A stretch of DNA of 64,000 bases from Rhabdophis nuchalis (GCA_039707465.1 CM077643.1:47083605-47147604), one strand, 5' to 3'; shown: positions 22,983 to 35,059, counted from the stretch's first letter. Numbers and translations: made by a program. Notes: a model not told the origin generated them from the letters alone.

Positions 22983-23527
22983 GGATGCATCAAACGTGTT
23001 GGAAATGTGGAAATAAAAAAGGGACTTATTATCACCAATGGTGGACTTGCCCCCAAGCAGGCAAATATTGGTTAAAGATTAGGAAATGGATCATAGAGAT
23101 TACAGGTTATGCAGTCGAGATGAAACCAGAGGTCTTTTTATTGGGAATGAAACCCGCTAAAATAAACAAGGACAAATGGTATCTGACCCTCCACATTATT
23201 ACAGCAGCTAGAATACTTTTTACACAGGAATGGAAAAACGAGTTGCTACCCTCAGAAAGTAAATTGATCTGGAAAATCACAGAATGCGCGGAAGCAGACC
23301 GTCTAACGAAAATACTCAGGAACCAGAAGGATACAGATTACTACAACTGTTGGAATCTATGGTACAATTGGATGAAACACAGAAAAGGAAACCCAAAATA
23401 GTCTTAATTATTCTCTGGAAGCTATTGGTTTAATGAATGTATATTGTTGCAATATATTGTTTGCGTATGTAATGGAAAATCTGTCTTTAAAAAAAAAGAG
23501 TAAATAAACTTATATTAGAAAAAAAAC
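22983..23527 (+). mobile_element. L1-type LINE, ORF2 C-terminus and 3' UTR
   Basis: The frame (22985-23401) reads CWKCGNKKGTYYHQWWTCPQ, the Cys/His-rich L1 ORF2 C-terminal motif, then FLLGMKPAKINKDK, ITAARILFTQEWK and a tryptophan-rich end. Then a short 3' UTR and poly-A. Open to its stop but strongly 5' truncated. Confidence 0.85.
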
Positions 23528-25027
23528 CCGTAGCTCTCTCATTTTGCAGAAAATGCTCTGGCTCTCTTACATTCTTCAGGGTGTAATTGTTTTGACTGAT
23601 TTCCCAGCTTTGATAAATTTATAAAACTTTAAAAAAAGTTCCCATAGTTCCTTTTTCTTTTTTTGTTGGCCCAAAGAATTAATTAATTAGAATTAATCCT
23701 GAGGGATGCAGATTTTTTTTAAAAAATATATATGTTTATTGAGACCCATAAACACTCATAATTTGGGGGCTTTTGTAGTTGTTGCCATTTCTTACTTTGT
23801 ACCAAATGTTAAGTTTTGGAATGGTGTGGAAGTATTACAATTTACCTGCACAGTTTTGTTAAGGGGGTCTGTTTCCCAAACTTAAAAAAAAAAACCGGGG
23901 AGACCCAGGCCATGCATGCAGCCTTTGCTTTCTCAGTTACTTGGAACCCCTTCTATCAACTTGATCCCCACCTGAGCCTCTGAGTGAGGCCCAAGAATCT
24001 TTTTTATCTCAGGTCAGGAGTGACCCGAACAAAATGGGCATAGTATGTGCTCAAAATATTCTTAATATCGCATGTGATTGCTTTGCTCTCAAATTAAGGA
24101 GGATTAGAGCAGCAAAGCTGTTGCAGCTCAGGGCCTCCTGGATCATGTGGCAAAAAACAGTGAATAGTTTATAGTCAGTTGCCCAGGCCTAAATCAGTGC
24201 TTTGACCTCCAAATTAAATTGTGAATTGAACAATTGTTTCATTGAATTTTACTTGCGTGTGGTCTTAATGCCACCTTCAAGTGAAATATGTTTAACGGAG
24301 CAAAAGAGGAGACACTTAAACCCTTTGTTATGAATGGGGTGTGCTACACTTGCAATATTTCTTCAGAAGGAAATTAAGAGTGTGCAACTCAAGAGACAGC
24401 AGCACACATATAGATTTAATATAGATTGAATGCAGCATAGATGCGCAAATAAAAGAAATTAAGATTCCCAATTATTGCATTAATTCACAATTAGCAAGCA
24501 ATTTGAAAAAAAGAGAAGAAACTGGACAAATTCATGGAAAAGTAGGCTTAGCGGTACCTATTAGCCATGACAGCTAAGTGAATTTCCTTTGTGGAGTTGC
24601 CAGCAGGAGACATCTGAATTCAAGTTGCTGATGATGGGGACTGCCATGATTTTCATGTTCTGACTGTGATCATCTGGAAGCATTTGGCTGGCTGGTGTTT
24701 ACAACAGAATGCTGGATCAGAAAAACCTTCGTTTGCTCCAAAAAAGAGAGAGAAGGCCTTTCATACATTCTCTCTGCTGCTAGGGCAGAGACTGGAAGAT
24801 GGGGATAGGAATTAAGACCAGCCGGCCCAAGAACTGGGTGGATTTCAAGGCAAGCGATTTCCATATGTTGCTTTTGAAGACTGTTGCTCAGAGGTGAAGG
24901 GACAGGCTTTCCAGACAGACTATGCCAGGTCTGATCACTTCCTGCTTTAAAAGATCTTTGCTGAGAAAAGATGGTCACTTATGCGTCGTAATATGGAAAA
25001 CAAACATGGTGTGTAAAATGATTTGTG
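23528..25027. other. No recognised feature
   Basis: About 1.5 kb of AT-rich sequence; nothing I can classify. Confidence 0.45.
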
Positions 25028-25351
25028 CAGTGGTGGGATTCAAATAGTTTAACAACCGATTCCCTGCCCTAATCACCAGCTGGGTGGCCATGGCCATGGT
25101 GGGTATGGCCAGGGTGTGTGACAGGCAGCACTCGGCCTCCTGCACAACTCGGGAACAAAAACAGGCAATGGGAGAGCCATGCCACACAAACCCCTGCATC
25201 CTGTTTTGGGCCTAGTAGGCCTCCCTGCACTCACCTGGGAGCCAAAATGGGGTGCAGGCAATTCCTGGAAGGGGCAGGGCAGGAAGGGGCAGCCAGCAAT
25301 TTAACAACTGGTTTGCCTGAACCAGCCCAAACCAGCTGAATTCCACCACTG
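25028..25351 (+). mobile_element. Non-autonomous hAT
   Basis: Starts CAGTGGTGGGATTCAAATAG and ends GCTGAATTCCACCACTG. Perfect 8-bp duplication GATTTGTG (25020-25027, 25352-25359). The interior differs from the 773/37739 family although the termini are similar. Confidence 0.92.
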
Positions 25352-25440
25352 GATTTGTGCGATGTTGGGATATTATACGCTATTGCATATAAGGATAATT
25401 AAAAGTAACGTACATAAAAATAGGCTAACCTTCTCAGTAC

Positions 25441-27057
25441 ATGTAGTCCTCAACTTATAACCACTTGTTTAGCAGTCATTTGAAATTATAACAGCATTAC
25501 AAAAAATGACTTACAACCGGTCCTTGTAGCACCCCCACAGTCACATGAATCTTCTGTTTTTCTGGCCTTATCTTTCAGAAAGAAAAATAATAATGATCAC
25601 CATACAAGCACATCAGTTCAACATCTCACTCAGGACATCAAGTCATTTACGGCAGATCTATAAGTGAAAAGCCTATGAAAGTCCAATTAAATACAATACA
25701 ATACAATACAATAGCAGAGTTGGAAGGGACCTTGTAGGTCTTCTAGTCCAACCCCCTGCATGGGCAGGAACCTTATACCATTTCAGACAAATGGCTGTCT
25801 AACATCTTTTTAAAGACTTCCAGGGTTGGGGCATTCACAACTGCTGGAGGCAAGCTGTTCCAGAGGTTAATTGTTCTTACTGTTAGGAAATTTCTCCTTA
25901 GTTCTAAGTTGCTTCTCTCCTTGGTTAGTTTCCACCCATTGCTCCTTGTCCTGCCCCCAGGTGCCTTGGAGAAAAGTTTGACTCCCTCTTCTTTGTGGCA
26001 CCCTCTGAGATATTGGAACACTGCTATCGTGTCTCCCCTGGTCCTTCTCTTCATCAAACTAGACATACCCAGCTCCTGCAGCCGTTCTTCATATGTCTTA
26101 GTCTCCAGTCCTCTAATCATCTTGGTTGCTCTTCTTTGCACTCTTTCCAGAGTCTCCACGTCTTTTCTACATCGTGGCGACCAAAACTGTATGCAATATT
26201 CCAAGTGTGGCCTTACCAAGGCACTATACAGTGGCATTAACACTTCACGCGATCTAGATTCTATCCCTCTGTTGATGCAGCCTAGAACTGTGTTGGCTTT
26301 TTTGGCAGCTGCTGCACACTGCTGGCTCATATTTAAATGGTTGTCCACTAGGATTCCGAGATCCCTCTCACAGTTGCTACTATTGAGCAAGGTACCACCT
26401 ATACTGCACTTGTGCATTTGGTTTTTCTTGCCTATATGTAGGACCTTACTTTTTTCACAATTGAATTTCATTTTATTAGACAGTGCCCAATGTTCAAGTT
26501 TGTCTAGATCCTTCTGTATCTTAAGCCTATCTTCTGGAGTGTTGGCTATTCCTGCCAGTTTGGTGTCGTCTGCGAATTTGATGAGTTCCCCATTTATCCC
26601 CTCATCCAAATCGTTGATGAAGATGTTAAAGAGTACTGGGCCTAAAACAGAGCCTTGGGGGACTCCACTGCAGATAGCCTTCGATTTACTATGACAATTG
26701 GAGCCAGAATTTCCATTGCTAAGCAAGGCAATGTTGCTAAGTGAATCACACCCTATTTTACAACATTTTTGCATGGTTGTTAAGCAAGTCACTTCAATTA
26801 TTAAATGAATCACACAGTTGTTAAGTGAATCCACCTTCCTCCATTGCCTTTGCTTATCAGAGGCTGTCAAAGTAGGTCACATGACCCCAGGAATCGGGGA
26901 ACCATAGTAAATGCATACTGATTGCCAAGTGGCTGAATTTTGATCACATGACCATGGGGATGGTAAGTGAGAATTACTTAGATCACTTTTTTCACTGCTG
27001 TTGTAATTTTGAATGGTTGCTAAACGAAGAGTTGTAAGAAAAAGGACTACCCGTGTG
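25441..27057. mobile_element. Long-TIR DNA element (GTAGTCCTC family), copy 2, split by CR1
   Basis: Left end GTAGTCCTCAACTTATAACC; right end GTAAGAAAAAGGACTAC, inverted to it. The interior has GTTAAGTGAATC and TTTTGATCACATGACCATGG. A 1-kb CR1 lies inside. No transposase visible; superfamily unresolved. Confidence 0.6.
25693..26692 (-). mobile_element. CR1 LINE, 1-kb 3' portion with RT catalytic motif
   Basis: Antisense copy with an (ATTGT)n tail at 25693. The frame is open from about 26690 to the natural stop at 25773. It encodes SGVPQGSVLGPVLFNIFIND, IKFADDTKLAG (catalytic ADD), RDLGILVDNHLNMSQQC, LVRPHLEYCIQFWSP and the usual C-terminus. The N-terminal RT fingers and the endonuclease are missing by 5' truncation. 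The frame reads upstream into non-CR1 DNA. Confidence 0.94.
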
Positions 27058-27152
27058 TGACAATTTCTCTACAAGCAAACATCCTAATACTGCTGATGTC
27101 TCACTGTCATGGAAATCAAGATCTCCCCCCTCCCCCACCTCTCTCTAAAATT

Positions 27153-27622
27153 CATGTGAGGTCTTCCCGCATCCTACCTCATACATCCCTGCGGCTGATC
27201 CGCTCCCACAGAGAGGGACTTCTCCGGGTGCCATCCACCAAGCAATGCCAGCGGGCGACGCCCAGGGGAAGGGCCTTCTCTGTGATGGGCCCAACCCTCT
27301 GGAACGACCTACCCCCCGACTTCAGAACAACCACGGACCTCCGCACCTTCCACCAGAAATTAAAGACACTCCTGTTTCATCAGGCCGGCTTGGCCTAAGT
27401 TATTTACCTAGCCTACAGTCTGTACAATAAATTGTTTTAATTGGGTTTTAAATGGGATTATGTTTTAACCTTTTACATTTTAGCACAGGGATAATTTATT
27501 TAATCTGGTATTTATTATTTATATTGTGATACTGTGTGTTTTAACTTCCTGTGCACCGCCCCGGGTCCCTTCGGGGAAAGGGTGCGGTTATATAAATTCG
27601 ACAAATAAAATAAATAAATAAT
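27153..27622 (+). mobile_element. L2 LINE 3' end
   Basis: The C-terminus of ORF2 is recognisable (SHREGLLRVPSTKQCQ, TLWNDLPPDFRTTTDL, LFHQAGLA). The UTR carries CACCGCCCCGGGTCCC and ends AAATAAATAAATAA. Confidence 0.88.
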
Positions 27623-28839
27623 TCCCAGCATCTTAAAATGCCCTTACCATGGAAGTCTGGGGTGAAGGGGGGAAGTCATATACCAAGTAGTTTGTGGGTT
27701 TATTTGGGCTGCGTTTGTGTTAAATAATCCTTCTTTTTGAATGAGGCTGGAATCCATTTGGGAAACCTGAATTCTGGTTTGTAGTAGTTTTGCAACTTTC
27801 ACACAAGTCACACACAGCAATGGAATTCATTTTTGGATGCGTACTTGAAGAAATGTTACCAGATCATAGGATGGGAAAACGGAGGCTGGAATTCAGGGAT
27901 TTCTTGAAAACTGCCCAGTTTTTTTCTGGGACAGAAACCAAGTCCAGTGTTGTGGGCTTGAGTGTATATTAATTATGTGATGGTTGGCTAAGAATATTTC
28001 CATGCTTCTTGCGATGCTGGAGGAGAAGGGAAGCAGGAGAATGGGAAGGATATCTCCAGCCTTCATCCGCCAGACATAACGCTAGGAAAGGGCTCCAACA
28101 TGGCTGTGCATGGAGCGTGGGCACCCAAAAGCGTGGCAGCTGCGGTCTCTCTCGTTTTCAATTCCTCCTTTCTGTTGAGCCTGATGCTAACAAATGCTTG
28201 TCAAACGCAAACAGCAGTGCACAAGGAACGGTGGTCCTGGCACAGAAAAAACAACTGCGAATTTTCCTTTCTTGTTGGCTGCTTTCTTGCAGCAGAGCAG
28301 ATGGCTTTTTGGTAATGATGGAGTAAAAATTAATTACCGTTGTGTCTTTTTAAAAAAAAAAGAAAAAAGAAAAAGAAATATGAAGCAATGATTATAATTT
28401 GCGAGGGGTTAAATATTCACTTGCAAAGATTGCAGGAAGAGGCTTGTGAAACAAACAAGGAACTAGCATTAACTCCACGAAAAAGGGCCGATGCGGGAGA
28501 CCACGTTTGCCTGCTGCATCATCCACTCAGCCGCTGAACATGAAACGCTTGGTGGATTTGATGTCACTGTCGTAGGTTAGACTTAGGATGGTAGTGAGCA
28601 CAGGCAGGTGGGGAGACGAATCCCATGTCCTGGGTAATGTATGAGTTATGGATTGGTAGCCTAATCCTTTCCAGGCTACTTTCTATGAGTCCTGGACAAC
28701 GGTTCCTTCCCCGTGGCCACCGTTGAGGATGGGGTACTCATAGTCTCCCAATGAACACTAGGCTTTTGGTCTTGTAGTTCACCAAGCATCCTGTTTCTGA
28801 CCCAGGCTTCCCAAGAACATGAAGCAAACTCCTTGTCCC
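27623..28839. other. No recognised feature
   Basis: About 1.2 kb without a classifiable repeat. The open frames at 28009-28391 look like chance frames. Confidence 0.4.
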
Positions 28840-29440
28840 GACAAAAATGCCTTTTATTAATTCACTGTGAAATCTGCTCGTTCACATTCAGCAAAGTCTT
28901 TCAAGGGAGGATTTACAGTCACAGACCTTATCTGGCTTGGAGAGCTGACAAGCTGGTTTCTGTAAAACCTGGCAAGGAGTCTTGGAGGATCACAAGCCAA
29001 TTAAGCGAACTAATTGTCTTCTGCAAACTCCACTCCCCTTTGGCTCCTTTTTTCTTTCCTCTGGGAGCAGCCATTCATCGTCCACCTGTGGCCTCGCTCC
29101 CAAGTCAACCCCTGCAATCACTGGCGGGCCACAACACATCCTAGCCCTGGGGTTCCTCCCACCACCCTCTCCATCTCCCAGTGTCCTTCCTCAGAAAGTC
29201 CCAACCAATCTTAATCAGTGAAGTAGTTGGCAGCCACCAAAGCCAGACCTTTCTGGTAGGTCATTGCCTCTGGTGCTAGGCCTCTTGGTTTGGCCTTGGC
29301 CACTGCCCCATTGATCACTCCAGGCTCTTCCAAGGATTCCCTGCATAATTCAGGGATGGGATATTTTGGAAATCTGTTGTCACTAGACTAAGCTAAACCT
29401 GACTGGTTCTCTGCTCTGAGTCTCTTCCTGGTCATAATGC
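28786..29440 (-). other. Possible LTR-like or retroposon fragment
   Basis: Contains CTTGTCCCGACAAAAATGCC followed by TTTTATTAATTC, which reads as a polyadenylation-like region on the minus strand, and a pyrimidine-rich GC-rich body. I believe it is a dispersed repeat but cannot place it; no terminal repeats found. Confidence 0.2.
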
Positions 29441-29576
29441 CGTCTTTCTGCTTCTTCCACTGATGAGTTTGGGCACAATCAGCCAGGCTTCTGTTTTCCT
29501 TGGGCCCTGCACCATTTCAGCCATTCTGCTCAGAGAGAGAGAGAGAGAAACATTCAGGTCCCTTCAGGCTTTAAAT

Positions 29577-29673
29577 CAGTGCTTGACGATGTGTGGTCTT
29601 CAAGCTGGCTGGAGAATTCTAGGAGTTGAAGTCCACACATTTCCAAGTTGGAAAACAAGGTTGGAAAACATTG
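29577..29673. mobile_element. Small hairpin hAT MITE
   Basis: Starts CAGTGCTTGACGATG and ends GGTTGGAAAACATTG, with the GCTGGCTGGAGAATTCTAGG core. Flanks CTTTAAAT and GTTTAAAT agree at 7 of 8 bases. Confidence 0.65.
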
Positions 29674-29799
29674 GTTTAAATGATGCCTCACTCACTTCAG
29701 GCTAGCTCTCACTGAAGAGGAACAAGAACAGCAACAGAAATCCGTGTCTTGGTCAAATCATAAATTCCTTCCTTCCTCTTCCTCTCTCCCCTTCCTCTA

Positions 29800-30076
29800 T
29801 CAAGGAGAGAAGCAACTTAGAACTGAGGAGAAATTTCCTGACAGTTAGAACTATTAATCAGTGGGACAGCTTGCCTCCAGAAGTTGACTGGAAGTCTTTA
29901 AGAAGATGTTGGATAGCCATTTGTCTGAAATGGTATAGGGCTTTCTGCCTAGGCAGGGGGTTGGACTAGAAGACCTCCAAGGTCCCTTCCAACTCTGCTA
30001 TTGTATTGTATTGTATTGTATTGTATTGTATTGTATTGTATTGTATTGTATTGTATTGTATTGTATTGTATTGTAT
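29800..30076 (+). mobile_element. CR1 LINE 3' end with long (ATTGT)n tail
   Basis: Coding remnant GGAGAGAAGCAACTTAGAAC to TGTCTGAAATGGTATAGGG, then GGTTGGACTAGAAGACCTCC and about 15 copies of ATTGT (30000-30076). Confidence 0.92.
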
Positions 30077-31975
30077 AACTTTGCTGACTTTGTTATACAA
30101 TAACTTTGTATTGTATAACTTTGCTGACCTCATCAACATCAGTAGGGGTGACCTTTAAATGGAATAGGGAAGGGAGGACTGCAGAGTGCTACAAAAACTA
30201 CAAATTTAGAACCCCCCTCCCCTGTTTATTTCAAAATAAACAAGGAAATAAACAACAAAATAAACAAGGAAAGACAATTGTATTTCTTTCATGCATTTTC
30301 AGGCCATCCTAATCGTAGACTTTGGAGGGAAGTGTTACAATAAAAGTATAGAAACAGGCAAATTATAAAAAATATAACCATATGGCATGAAGTGAATGTA
30401 TTCATATTTTGGCTGGTGAGAAATACTTAACCATCCAAAATAAAAATAAAAATCTTGTGAGGATAGCTGGTCCCAAAACATTTCTTTACCAGAAGAAGCA
30501 CTAGCCTCTGGAATTGTCTTAATTACTTCAATGAGATCTTTGACATTCCTGTAAATATAGTATATAAAGGATGATCCTAAGCTTGCAATACGGTAACCTC
30601 TTATTTAAGAAAAGCAAATTGTAGCCAATTTATATACAGTAGTATAAAACCTTTGGAGCTTTCCTGTAGGCTACTTTTAAGGACCAGAGGTACTTGCTGT
30701 TTCTACACACTTTTGAACAAAATGTAAAAGAAAAGGGCAAAGAGATACTATTACACGTTCTCTGGCCTCATTGCAATTAATTTCAATCAGTTTTTGCACT
30801 GAACACAAAGTTAATGTGGCTTAATAAGGGCTGGCAACAAAGACATAGACGAATGACCGTTAATCATTAGAATACATTTTCTGTTCAGATTATGTAATGC
30901 TCTGAATTTTGTGATGCATTTTAAGTCTCTAGAATGTATATGAAACAAAGATTTCCAGATGCAAATTTCTATAGAATTACATATAGAATCTGTAAAGTGT
31001 AGGACATATAAAAGCTGCAAACCATGGGTCAATATAAAATGAGTTTAACATAGGCCAGAGAAAATTCCCCACCTTTCATTAAAATGACAGGAGTAACAGT
31101 TTTCATTCAAATCTCTCTTGAGTGCATTAGACCTTCTGTGTGTGAAACCAATTTTTGGATCAGGACAGATCGGTTCTGTCTGTGACACGGAATTCTCTTT
31201 TCTTGGTATCTCCCAGCATCCTGTCCCACAAAGATAATGCAAGCAAGGAGACAATGCAGCTGGTTGTTGCAGTCAAGAAATTTCCTCTGTTCTGGGGGGG
31301 AGTGGGTAAGAATTACTAATCCTGGCAGCTAGAGGTTAACGCCAAATAAGGATTAGGGTAAAGTTCCAGAAAATGTTAATCTTCCATTTATAAGAGTAAA
31401 GTTTAGCACTGCTATCAAACTTTGTAGGGTTACAGCTCTCTGGAACAAAGGGGCAATTTAAACTTGCGGACTGTGTTGTGCAGAGGAAGAGGAAACTGAC
31501 TTCTGATCCATTGATAGTTACATAATGCTTTTAGGTCTTTCCCTTTTTCAATTATTTTCAGTGTCAAAGAGGCAGGAAATGAATGTTCACTTATGAATGA
31601 GAAAAACTTCTCAGTCATCTCACTCACAAGCATGCACCCACATGCGCACGCACACACACAGGGCGGGTTGGTTAGGTGCTGTGGTTAAGCTTCTATCTCC
31701 CCCTTCCCATCTCATGGATATTCCATTTGTTTTATCTAAAATAGATATGATCCCACCCAGCTATTACAATTCTGTGGTTCCGAATATGCATGGAAATTGC
31801 TCTAAGATTAAGAAGCATTCAAATTTAATTTCTCTCTAATTGTCATTTTTAGGACCTTAATTTTTTTTTTGTATTCTGTTGTGTTTGTACATTTTTGATA
31901 TATATATTTTAAAGGTTCCCTCTTCCTTTTCATCATAATTTATATTTTTAAAATTTAGGTAGATTCCCTCTAAAG
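30077..31975. other. No recognised gene or interspersed repeat
   Basis: A local duplication of TTGTATTGTATAACTTTGCT lies at 30068-30125. The rest is AT-rich and unclassified. Confidence 0.45.
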
Positions 31976-32089
31976 CAGGGGTCTCCAACCTTTGCAACTT
32001 TAAGTCTGAAGGACTTCAGCTTTGCTGGCTGGAGAACTCTGGGAGCTGAAGTCCTTCAGGCTTAAAGTTGCAAAGGTTGGAGACCCCTG
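31976..32089. mobile_element. Palindromic hAT MITE, 114 bp
   Basis: Same family as 16127 but with part of the left arm deleted. Perfect 8-bp duplication CTCTAAAG (31968-31975, 32090-32097). Confidence 0.93.
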
Positions 32090-32326
32090 CTCTAAAGTGT
32101 ACATTTTGGCTCAAGTCTTCTGCAAATGGTCCTTAGCATGTATTGTTTACTCCTAACCACCCAATACATTTTGTTTTGATTTTTATCATTTTGGGGTGGG
32201 GGGGGGATGGGGGAACTAAATCAGAAAGTGGGCAATGTCTTGGTATGTAATGATAGCCCAGTTTGAGAGATTGAGAGACTGTGAATTTGGTAACTAAATT
32301 AAGCTAAGTATTCAAGTTTACTTACT

Positions 32327-32810
32327 TGTTGTGGTCCAGCCGGCTCTGGATGAGCTGCTGATGGACTCCTCTAGTGAGGAGTCCTATGAGTCTGCTCTGG
32401 AGGAGGAGGGTGACCTTGAGAGAGCAGAGAGCCCGGCTGGTCATCAGGAGGCACCTGGGTCTTGGAGTAGTGGGGAGGATCAAGGCCAGTTTGTCCCTGA
32501 TGCTAGATTGAGAAGGGCTGAAAAAAGGAGGCTTCAATTGCATCAGAAGCAAACTCGAAGGAGTTGAATTAGTCCCAGCTGCCTAATGACTGGCCCCTCC
32601 CAAGAGGGTTTAAAAGGAAGTCTTTGCTAAGAAAGTCCTTGTAGAGAACAATGTTGGGTTTCTAGGGTTGTGTTTATTCGTGTTGATTTTCGTGTTTAGT
32701 CGAATTAGGAAGCTTCGTATCTGTTCAGAGTCATTCAGGAAAGCAGCCAAGAGAGTCAGTGGCAAGCAGCCAGTCTTGTATTAGTCGGAGAAAGGGGGGT
32801 CAGAACACTT
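32327..32810 (+). mobile_element. Candidate solo LTR with an acidic open frame
   Basis: Begins TTGTTGTGGTCCAGCC and ends GGGTCAGAACA, with a possible 5-bp duplication CTTAC on both sides. A frame at 32331-32567 reads SSSEESYESALEEEGDLE and ends RRAEKRRLQLHQKQTRRS, a low-complexity acidic-then-basic peptide. A related arrangement lies on the minus strand at 39769-40080. LTR identity is inferred from ends only. Confidence 0.4.
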
Positions 32811-33362
32811 ACGTAGGGAATTTTTGACTAATAGATGGTCAGCCTTGATCACATTTGAAAGGAAGCCCAGAAGCAGAGATGGAAGCCCAATGTATCATCT
32901 CTTCAATGAGTGTGCAAGCAGAGAAGTCCTTCCAGACCTTTAAGAGGCTCCTTCAAGTCAAACTGGGCTCTTGGTGACATCATTCACCCTCCCAGGCAGT
33001 TTTCTTGACACTTGTACAAGTGTGACATGTTTGTCAACTTCTCACATAGCAAGAAATAAGTTCTTGCACATATGATCTCATATGATTAGATTACCTCTAG
33101 GAATGTGTAACTTATCCAAAAGTATTCTTGTATTGACTCCTTGAGTCTCTCCCCCTCTCTCTTTATGCATCGCCAAATTGTATTGAACTTTTCTGCATCA
33201 AATAATTTGGGAACAGCAAAATTTGGTGGATGACTAAGTCCCAATCTATACATTATTCCAGGAACTAAACAGAAGAGCCCATTTGCATGACTCTTCAAGG
33301 TTGACTGCAGCTTGAGTGATTCTCCATATTTTTCAAGGTGGCATAGTGTGCATAGAACTTAT

Positions 33363-33408
33363 ATACAATACAATACAATACAATAGCAGAGTTGGAAGGG
33401 ACCTTGAA
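33363..33408 (-). mobile_element. Very short CR1 3' end
   Basis: Only the (ATTGT)n tail and GCAGAGTTGGAAGGGACCTT remain. An extreme 5' truncation of a CR1 insert. Confidence 0.8.
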
Positions 33409-33549
33409 GAGGCCTTAATATTATAATGGAAAGGGAGATATTTTCTATTATCTTCTCCAGTTTTGGGGAGTGGGATTGAGTGTTTTTTGTTTCCCATCTT
33501 TTACAAAGCAGGAATAGTCAAACTGAGTCCGTTGGGTGGTGTGTGAGCC

Positions 33550-33962
33550 CCAGGACTGGAGGCTAAAGAATATGGTGAATGGTTGAGGGAACTTGGTATG
33601 TCTATTCTAACAAAGAGAAGAACTAGGAATGACATGATAGCAGTCTTCCAATATTTTAGGGGCTGTCACAGAAAAGAGAGAGCCAGCCTGTTCTCCAAAG
33701 CACCTGAGGGCAGGACAGGATGTAATGGATGGAAGCTTATCAAAGAGAGATGCAGCCTAGAATTAAGGAGAAATTTCCTGACAGTGAGAACAATTAATCA
33801 GTGGAACACTTGCTTCCAGAAGTTGTGGGTGCTCCATCACTGGAAGTTTTAAAGAAGATATTGGATAGCCGTTTGTCCAGAATGATATAGGATCTCCTGT
33901 TCAAGCAGAGAGTTGGACTAGAAGATCTCCAAGGTCCCTTACAGCTGTGTTATTCTGTATTC
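33550..33962 (+). mobile_element. Older CR1 LINE 3' end
   Basis: The diverged C-terminus still reads MRELGMSILTKRRTRNDMIA, NGWKLIKERCSLELRRNF and NFLTVRTINQWN. It ends GTTGGACTAGAAGATCTCC and TTATTCTGTATTCC rather than an ATTGT tail, so it is a different subfamily. Confidence 0.85.
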
Positions 33963-33984
33963 CTTTTGCAGCTTTCAGAGCCTT

Positions 33985-34028
33985 GGAATGAATGAATGAA
34001 TGAATGAATGAATGAATGAATGAATGAA
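33985..34028. repeat. (AATG)n microsatellite
   Basis: About eleven AATG units directly after the CR1 end. Confidence 0.95.
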
Positions 34029-34084
34029 TATATATATTCATCTCATCAATAGAGTCCTGTAAAAAGGTTGATGTAATCAGGGAA

Positions 34085-34180
34085 ACCGGTTAGCTCAAGG
34101 CGTAGAAAGGCTTGCCTTATATGCTGGAAATGGATCCATCCTGGTCTCTCATTTTAATCAGCCCTTAAAAATCTAACATA
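34085..34180 (+). mobile_element. Decayed tRNA-like/hammerhead module
   Basis: A TAGCTCAAGG A-box-like segment is followed by GGAAATGGATCCATCCTGGTCTC, which preserves hammerhead GAAA, helix III (TGGATCCA) and the CTGGTC helix I strand. The CTGATGA half is deleted. TATG repeats follow. Confidence 0.5.
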
Positions 34181-34280
34181 TATGTATATGTATATGTGTA
34201 TGTGTATGTGTATGTGTGTGTATGTATGTATGTATGTATATATACATACATACATACATACACACACACACATATATATA
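34181..34280. repeat. Compound TATG/CATA/TA microsatellite
   Basis: Alternating TATG then CATA tetranucleotides forming an imperfect palindrome, following the hammerhead-like module. Confidence 0.9.
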
Positions 34281-34424
34281 TGAGAATATTATCACAGCTC
34301 CTGTTCAAGGGTCCCTTTAAGGGGAGGAGACTTAACATCATCCCTCTCTGCCCTTCGGCTCAACCTAGAGATCATCCAGACAGAGAACCAATTAGATTAC
34401 TGCTGTGTGACATTTTTTAGATAT

Positions 34425-34497
34425 GTGTTAGATTTTATAAGGGCTGAAAATAAAGAGACCAGGATGGATTCATTTCAGGACTATTAGCCTTCTTCAT
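34425..34497 (-). mobile_element. Decayed hammerhead module next to PLE end
   Basis: On the minus strand: AGG..CCT helix II remnant, GAAA, TGAATCCA helix III, then C and CTGGTC. The 5' CTGATGA half is damaged and borders a TATATA run. It is the inverted partner of 34131-34180 (both share GTCTC..TTT..CAGCCCTTA). Confidence 0.5.
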
Positions 34498-34504
34498 ATA
34501 TATA

Positions 34505-34655
34505 TGCTGGCATTGCTGGTTTTGGGGATTTTCCCGTGTATATAGCATGGAGATGTTATTGCAACGTTTCGACAAGATCTCACTTGTCATCATCAGGCAG
34601 GCTTCTGTCTGTGACTGTGACTGCGGAGGCATCGCCCCTCTTTAAATCTTGGGGG
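34505..34655 (-). mobile_element. PLE 3' terminal fragment, minus
   Basis: The inverse of 34900-35035: GATGACAAGTGAGATCTTG then TCGAAACGTTGC, and CATGCTATATACACGGG read on the minus strand. With the following plus-strand fragment it forms an inverted repeat of about 140 bp. Confidence 0.75.
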
Positions 34656-34662
34656 GGGGGGT

Positions 34663-35056
34663 AGAGAAGCAATCTAACAGTATGAACAAATGTGATGATA
34701 CCTCCCGCCTACCAGACATCTGGAAACCAGCATTGACCAGCAGACGAGCCCCACCCTCCACCCAAGCCGTTGAAATTCAAAACAAGGAGAAACATACTAA
34801 TGAGACCAATCAGCATCAATCTACCAGTCATGATGCAGCTGCACAGCCAATCAACCCACTCACAACAATAGTCAGCACTCCAGCCCCCCACCAAGATTTA
34901 AAGAGGGGCGATGCCTCCGCAGTCACAGTCACAGACAGAAGCCTGCCTAATGATGACAAGTGAGATCTTGTCGAAACGTTGCAATAATATCTCCATGCTA
35001 TATACACGGGAAAATCCCCAAAACCAGCAATGCCAGCATACCTACACCCGTGAAAA
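34663..35056 (+). mobile_element. PLE 3' part, plus
   Basis: The frame encodes the C-terminal tail NKCDDTSRLPDIWKPALTS, seen again on the minus strand at 35332-35430, followed by the terminal hairpin and ATACACGGGAAAATCCCC. This tail lies downstream of the GIY-YIG domain in PLEs. No RT is present. Confidence 0.75.
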
Positions 35057-35059
35057 TCC

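Noticed and set aside
25909..26694. 261-codon plus-strand frame
   Set aside because: It is the antisense shadow of the CR1 reverse transcriptase frame, which carries the ADD motif on the minus strand.
28009..28391. Possible short exon(s)
   Set aside because: Three overlapping frames without a shared reading, splice context or recognisable protein.
34947..34977. Canonical hammerhead in the PLE terminal hairpin
   Set aside because: There is one extra base before helix II, CTAATGA replaces CTGATGA in this copy, and helix I/III partners are not evident; kept only as a hammerhead-like finding.
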